From assembly GCA_041920565.1 (NCBI GenBank), contig JBHGXS010000094.1:1-9526 (forward strand): a stretch of DNA of 9,526 bases, read 5' to 3'. This DNA is from JAGHKQ01 sp041920565 (lineage in GTDB: Bacteria; Bacillota; Bacilli; Bacillales; Bacillaceae_G). Below the pieces are notes generated by a model. That model saw only the letters and a list, made by a program, of their open reading frames with translations. It did no database searches and was not told where the DNA came from. The stretch's first letter is position 1; every line of letters begins with the position of its first letter. Made by a program: the position numbers and the translations under genes. Below are positions 6,026 to 9,526 of this stretch, piece after piece.

Positions 6026-6335
6026 TCACTTTTGAAATAACACCATCTGTACTTCATAAAGACTACTGCTTCTGTGGAATTTCGACGGTGACACTCCTAT
6101 ATTCTTTTTAAACACTTTCCCGACATAGTTGGCACATGAAAATCTGCTTGTTTTGAAATTTATTCCAAATTCATATTAATTGAAGAAGCTAATAGTCTTG
6201 CAGCGTTTTCTAAACGTACTTCAGTCAAATCATACCGGATACACTATTGTTTTAGAGTCATAGTATCAGCATGTCCCAGATTTATAGATAACTTACCCTC
6301 AGTCTGAAATTTTGCATCGGAACCGAATTTTCTAG
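6026..6335 (-). pseudogene. Decayed AraC/XylS-family DNA-binding domain
   Basis: Read on the minus strand, this stretch spells the two-helix-turn-helix domain of an AraC regulator in broken frames. From 6299 leftward it reads KLSINLGHADTMTLKQ, stop (6244-6246), CIRYDLTEVRLENAARLLASS, INMNLE, stop (6160-6162), ISKQADF. A frameshift near 6132-6140 then leads to CANYVGKVFKKNIGVSPSKF. The blocks LTEVRLENAARLLASS and NYVGKVFKKNIGVSPSKF are the family's hallmark linker helix and second recognition region (usual form NYFxKVFKKxxGxSPxxYR). The frame closes at 6026-6028. No ligand-binding N-terminal domain can be found upstream, so the gene is truncated as well as interrupted, and no functional protein is expected. 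Its lost 5' part would have faced the acyl-CoA ligase operon, so it may once have been a divergent regulator there (inference). Confidence 0.8.
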
Positions 6336-6349
6336 TACATATTACTAGA
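6331..6349. repeat. 19-bp dyad, candidate activator site upstream of the sigma-54 promoter
   Basis: TCTAGTACATATTACTAGA has 7-bp perfect arms around a 5-base centre. It lies about 170 bases upstream of the sigma-54 -24 element, within the usual range for enhancer-binding proteins. Overlap with the edge of the AraC relic is minimal. Confidence 0.4.
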
Positions 6350-6392
6350 TTAATAAAATACAAAAATAATACACAAATGGATTATTAATCTA
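6346..6392. repeat. 11-bp inverted repeat with 25-base spacer
   Basis: TAGATTAATAA (6346-6356) is the exact reverse complement of TTATTAATCTA (6382-6392). Its left arm overlaps the 19-bp dyad 6331-6349. It is AT-rich and centred about 150 bases before the sigma-54 promoter. It could be part of an activator-binding array, a bend, or the scar of a lost element. No T-run suggests a terminator. Confidence 0.4.
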
Positions 6393-6507
6393 AAAATGAA
6401 TCAATAGATCCCCTTTTAATAGTCTGAAAATAAAGAAGAAAATAATGCGCAAATGAATCGGGTGGCATATTCGTGAATTAAAATCTCTGAAACAACGCTT
6501 GTTTTTT

Positions 6508-6524
6508 TTGGCATACTTCTTGCA
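6508..6524 (+). promoter_or_regulatory. Sigma-54 (SigL) -24/-12 promoter for the acyl-CoA ligase operon
   Basis: TTGGCAT-ACTTC-TTGCA fits the consensus YTGGCAC-N5-TTGCW at every position but one (T for C at the end of the -24 element), with the essential GG (6510-6511) and GC (6522-6523) at the required spacing. Transcription would begin near 6535, about 100 bases before the ligase start. Such promoters need an AAA+ enhancer-binding activator bound upstream; none is encoded in the window. Confidence 0.82.
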
Positions 6525-6591
6525 AATAAAAACAAATGGGAGGGGTTTTATAGCATCCAAGTGATAGTCGGCTATTTAGTAGGAGGTTAAA

Positions 6592-6618
6592 TTGAGTCAG
6601 TCAAAAGCTAAAAAATAG
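6592..6618 (+). CDS. Possible 8-codon leader ORF ahead of the ligase
   Basis: AGGAGG (6581-6586), a strong ribosome binding site, is followed after 5 bases by TTG and the codons MSQSKAKK, stop at 6616-6618. The stop lies 20 bases before the ligase TTG. A second purine-rich stretch, GGGAGGGG (6538-6545), lies further upstream with no good start nearby. This may be a translated leader, or the remnant of a gene deleted between promoter and ligase. Nothing about its product is recognisable. Confidence 0.25.
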   Translation: MSQSKAKK

Positions 6619-6638
6619 TGCAAAGGGGGGATAAACGA

Positions 6639-8222
6639 TTGGAAAGACCTTGGTTAAAGCATGTAGTTGAAGGAAACCCAAAGGAAATTGAAATTCCCGA
6701 AATCTCGCTAACTGATTTATTGAGTCAGTCGGTTGATAAGTATTATAACCATACTGCAATTACGTTTTATAGCCGGACGTATTCATATAGCCAACTAGAT
6801 ATATGCATTAAGAAGGTTGCAAGTTCATTGTTTAAGCTTGGCGTTAAAAAAGGAGATAGAGTAGCTTTAATGCTTCCTAATTGCCCGCAATATCCGATTA
6901 GTTATTTTGCATCACTACTGTGCGGGGCAACAATTGTTCAAATTAACCCGATGTATAAAGCAGCTGAATTATTGCATGTCTTAAATGATTCAAGTTCGAA
7001 AGTTCTCATTGTTCTTGATAAACTACACCTGGTTGTCGAGAGTATCTTAGACCAAACATCTGTTACTGCAACGATTACAGTCTCATTTGAAAATGCTTGC
7101 GATTTCGATGAATTTCTTAAAGATTCGGGTGATCAAATCCCTACTGTTTCGATTGATCCGAAAGAGGATGTGGCGGTTCTCCAATATACGGGCGGAACAA
7201 CAGGGCGGTCAAAAGGGGTCATGTTAACGCATTACAATTTAGTAGCGAACACATTACAAAGTGCTGCCACATCCAAAGTAAAAACGAGATTAGGGGAGGA
7301 ACGAGTACTTGCCATCTCTCCATTGTTCCACGTGTACGGCATGACGAGTGCTATGAACCTAACATTTTATAATGGTGGAAACTTAATCTTAGTTCCTAAG
7401 TTTGAGGTTGAGCAGGTTGTTAAAATTATTGAACAAACGAAGCCGACCGTTTTTCCGGCTGTGCCGACGATGTATATTGCTTTACTTAATTATTACAAGT
7501 CAAACAAGTTTGATTTGAGCTGTTTGACGAAATGTATAAGCGGTTCCGCACCATTACCAGTTGAAGTTTTAAATCGATTTAATGAAATTAGCGGAACGAC
7601 AATCGCAGAAGGTTACGGTCTATCAGAAGCATCGCCAGTTACACATCGAAATCCGATTTCGGGTTTACAAAAACCAGGTAGTATTGGTATCCCGATTCAA
7701 AATACTGATGCCAAAATTGTAGATGCGGCAACTGGGGAACAATCACTGGCAGTTGGTGAAGTTGGTGAATTAATCATCAAAGGTCCGCAAATCATGAAGG
7801 GGTATTGGCGTATGCCTGAAGAAACGAAGCAGACGATTCGGGGCGGCTGGTTATATACAGGTGATTTAGCCAAGATGGATGATGACGGGTTCTTCTATAT
7901 TGTTGGCCGAAAAAAAGAAATGATTATTGCAAGCGGCTATAACGTCTATCCGATTGAAGTTGAGGATGTCATCTATACCCATCCTAAAGTACTCGAGGCG
8001 GCGGTAGTTGGTATCCCGGATGAGTACCGTGGTGAGACGATAAAAGCTATCGTGGTTCTGAAGGAAAATGAAAGGCTATCTGAAGAGGAATTAATACAAT
8101 TTTGTCGTGAGCGGTTAGCGGCGTACAAAGTGCCGCATGTGGTTACTTTTGTAGAAGAACTACCGAAGACAGCGGTAGGGAAGATTTTAAAAAGGGAGTT
8201 GAAAAAGCAATTTACAAGGTAA
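6639..8222 (+). CDS. AMP-forming acyl-CoA ligase (fatty-acid-CoA ligase family)
   Basis: A 527-residue adenylate-forming enzyme that activates a carboxylic acid with ATP and CoA, giving acyl-CoA, AMP and pyrophosphate. The start is set at TTG 6639 because GGGGGG (6625-6630) lies 8 bases before it. The in-frame GTG at 6618 has no binding site and overlaps the preceding stop. Family motifs, numbered from TTG: ATP-binding loop TGGTTGRSKG (184-193), SPLFHVYG (227-234), SGSAPLP (302-308), adenine-binding EGYGLSEASP (324-333), YTGD (406-409), hinge GRKKEMIIASG (423-433) and the catalytic Lys of PKTAVGKILKREL (Lys515). All key residues are intact. Length and sequence fit the LcfA/FadD/YhfL group, suggesting medium- or long-chain fatty acids, but chain length or an aromatic substrate cannot be settled. 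It follows a sigma-54 promoter and precedes an acyl-CoA dehydrogenase, so it probably supplies that enzyme's substrate. No signal peptide is seen. Confidence 0.9.
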   Translation: MERPWLKHVVEGNPKEIEIPEISLTDLLSQSVDKYYNHTAITFYSRTYSYSQLDICIKKVASSLFKLGVKKGDRVALMLPNCPQYPISYFASLLCGATIVQINPMYKAAELLHVLNDSSSKVLIVLDKLHLVVESILDQTSVTATITVSFENACDFDEFLKDSGDQIPTVSIDPKEDVAVLQYTGGTTGRSKGVMLTHYNLVANTLQSAATSKVKTRLGEERVLAISPLFHVYGMTSAMNLTFYNGGNLILVPKFEVEQVVKIIEQTKPTVFPAVPTMYIALLNYYKSNKFDLSCLTKCISGSAPLPVEVLNRFNEISGTTIAEGYGLSEASPVTHRNPISGLQKPGSIGIPIQNTDAKIVDAATGEQSLAVGEVGELIIKGPQIMKGYWRMPEETKQTIRGGWLYTGDLAKMDDDGFFYIVGRKKEMIIASGYNVYPIEVEDVIYTHPKVLEAAVVGIPDEYRGETIKAIVVLKENERLSEEELIQFCRERLAAYKVPHVVTFVEELPKTAVGKILKRELKKQFTR

Positions 8223-8361
8223 GCGGTATTCCAGTTTCATATAAAAATAGGTCTTTTTTACTGAAAATTCAAAATATAATCACATATCAGCTGATTAGTG
8301 TGTAATTCTCGTATTTTGCATATTAGAGTACAAATAAAGAAAAATGAATGGAGTGAATTTG

Positions 8362-9526
8362 ATGCATTTACGTCTGACTGATGAACAAAAGATGGTACAA
8401 AAAACGATTAGAAAATTCGTAGAAAATGAATTAATACCTCTTGAGAATGAGGTGCTAAGAAATGAGAGGGAAGGCAGACCAAACCTCCCGCCAGGTAAGT
8501 TGAAAGAACTCCAATTAAAGGCGAAGGAATTTGGTTTCTGGGGGATTAATACTCCTGCTGAGTATGGCGGAGCCGACCTTGGACAGGTGATGTTAGCCAT
8601 TGTGCAAATGGAAGTTGCTAAAACGTTTGTCCCGTTTCAGTTTGGCGGTTCAGCTGATAACATCCTTTATTATGCAAACGATGAACAAAAGAAAAAGTAT
8701 TTAATTCCTACTATCAACGGTGAGAAAAAATCATGTTTTGCGATAACAGAACCTGGCGCAGGCTCCGATACAAGAAATATCAAAATGACTGCCGTTAAAG
8801 ACGGTGATGAGTGGGTATTAAATGGCGAAAAAACATTCATTACAGGCGGGAACGAAGCAGACTTTGTAATGGTCATTGCTATTACTGATAAAGAAAAACA
8901 TCGGGCAACAGGCCGGGATGGTGTAACTTGCTTTATTGTTGATCGAGATATGGGCTGGAAATCAGAATATATTCATACCATGGGAGAATGGGGACCAGCA
9001 AGCTTAATTTTTGATAATGTTCGTGTTCCAGATGAAAATATTTTAGGTGAAGTGCATGGTGGTTACAAGCTTGGACTGGAATGGATCGGCTTTGCAAGAT
9101 GGATTGTTGGAGCACGTGCAGTTGGAGCTGCGGAACGGTTATTGCAAATGGCAATTGATTACTCTAAAGAGCGTGAAACATTTGGTAAACCGATTGCCGA
9201 GAGACAGGCTATCCAATGGCAAATTGCTGACTCAGCTATTGAAATAGAAGCTGCCAGATGGCTTGTACTTAACGCTGCCTTTACACTTGATCAAGGTGAA
9301 GACAATCGACATTTAGCATCTATGGCTAAATTATATGGTGCCAATATGGGAAATAGAGTCGTTGACCGTGTTCTCCAAATCCATGGGGGGATGGGCTATA
9401 CGAGAGAATTGCCGATTGAACGTTGGTATCGGGAAGCCAGACTATGGAGAATGTACGAGGGTACTGATGAGAGTCCGCGCTTGAGCATCTCCAGAAATCT
9501 CTTAAAAGGGCATGGTCAAGTAGGTC
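8362..9526 (+). CDS. Acyl-CoA dehydrogenase, 3' end cut by the window edge
   Basis: The frame is open from ATG 8362 to the last base (388 codons). GGAGTG (8350-8355) lies 6 bases before the start. It is an FAD-dependent acyl-CoA dehydrogenase that oxidises an acyl-CoA to the 2-enoyl-CoA, passing electrons to ETF. Visible in order: the helical N-terminal domain with WGINTPAEYGGADLG (53-67); the FAD/substrate block CFAITEPGAGSD (125-136); WVLNGEKTFITGG (151-163); ERETFGKPIAERQAIQ (270-285), the flavin-contacting region; and QIHGGMGYTREL (339-350). YEGT (365-368) contains Glu366, the expected catalytic base. The residues after it (DESPRLSISR) differ from the common xxIQRLxIAR, so the substrate pocket end may be unusual. 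Usual length is 380-400, so only a short tail is missing. It is 139 bases downstream of the ligase with no convincing terminator or promoter between, so co-transcription is likely. That gap does hold a perfect palindrome, ATCAGCTGAT (8286-8295). Substrate class is undetermined. Confidence 0.92.
   Translation, partial: MHLRLTDEQKMVQKTIRKFVENELIPLENEVLRNEREGRPNLPPGKLKELQLKAKEFGFWGINTPAEYGGADLGQVMLAIVQMEVAKTFVPFQFGGSADNILYYANDEQKKKYLIPTINGEKKSCFAITEPGAGSDTRNIKMTAVKDGDEWVLNGEKTFITGGNEADFVMVIAITDKEKHRATGRDGVTCFIVDRDMGWKSEYIHTMGEWGPASLIFDNVRVPDENILGEVHGGYKLGLEWIGFARWIVGARAVGAAERLLQMAIDYSKERETFGKPIAERQAIQWQIADSAIEIEAARWLVLNAAFTLDQGEDNRHLASMAKLYGANMGNRVVDRVLQIHGGMGYTRELPIERWYREARLWRMYEGTDESPRLSISRNLLKGHGQVG

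Noticed and set aside
6394..6413. Possible FadR (Bacillus) operator ATGAATCAATA
   Set aside because: Only the left half resembles the TGAATGA-type half-site; the right half does not match.
8223..8361. Separate promoter or terminator between ligase and acyl-CoA dehydrogenase
   Set aside because: TATAAT occurs near 8275 but lacks a -35, and the only T-run hairpin is weak. The palindrome ATCAGCTGAT (8286-8295) alone is too short to assign.
8295..8600. Minus-strand frame of 101 codons at the 5' end of the acyl-CoA dehydrogenase
   Set aside because: It lies opposite a coding frame with intact family motifs and has no recognisable motif of its own.
9047..9247. Plus-strand 66-codon frame inside the acyl-CoA dehydrogenase
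   Set aside because: It is out of frame with the enzyme, whose motifs continue uninterrupted through this stretch.

Overview
The window looks like chromosomal DNA from a Firmicute of the family Bacillaceae, probably close to Bacillus, Anoxybacillus or Parageobacillus. This rests on four things: strong AGGAGG-type ribosome binding sites, frequent GTG/TTG starts, proteins that read like Bacillus YfmR, SsbB (YwpH), YpgR/CvfC and the bacilliredoxin BrxA (YphP), and bacilliredoxin itself, which implies a bacillithiol-using organism. The species assignment is inference.

Left part (1-3010). The window opens inside an ABC-F translation-factor ATPase (YfmR-like; about the first third is missing). Next come a seven-helix Bax-inhibitor-1-like membrane protein with its own probable sigma-A promoter and a near-perfect intrinsic terminator, and a convergent Frm2/CinD-type nitroreductase on the minus strand. 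A weaker hairpin, T-rich on both sides, separates the convergent pair.

Middle part (3011-6007). A largely empty 450-base spacer leads to a small lipoprotein whose mature part resembles the I9 propeptide/inhibitor fold of subtilisins but has no protease attached. It is followed by a short single-stranded-DNA-binding protein (SsbB type, no acidic tail), an Nfu_N plus HEAT-repeat protein (CvfC/YpgR family) and the bacilliredoxin BrxA, which ends in a strong terminator. No terminator is visible between ssbB, cvfC and brxA. cvfC and brxA each have their own extended -10 promoter candidate, and both sites carry inverted repeats.

Right part (6008-9526). This looks accessory. A decayed AraC-family DNA-binding domain lies on the minus strand, with two in-frame stops and one frameshift. 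It is followed by an AT-rich region with two dyads, and then a textbook -24/-12 sigma-54 promoter (TTGGCAT-N5-TTGCA). The promoter faces an AMP-forming acyl-CoA ligase and an acyl-CoA dehydrogenase that runs off the end. Together these make a sigma-54 (SigL)-dependent acid-activation and beta-oxidation module: the ligase makes an acyl-CoA and the dehydrogenase performs the first oxidation. The enhancer-binding activator it would need is not in the window.

No rRNA, tRNA, CRISPR array, insertion sequence or recognised riboswitch was seen. No wholly new multi-gene system is evident. The most interesting items are the stand-alone I9-like lipoprotein, the sigma-54 control of the acyl-CoA genes, and the inverted repeat enclosing the cvfC ribosome binding site.
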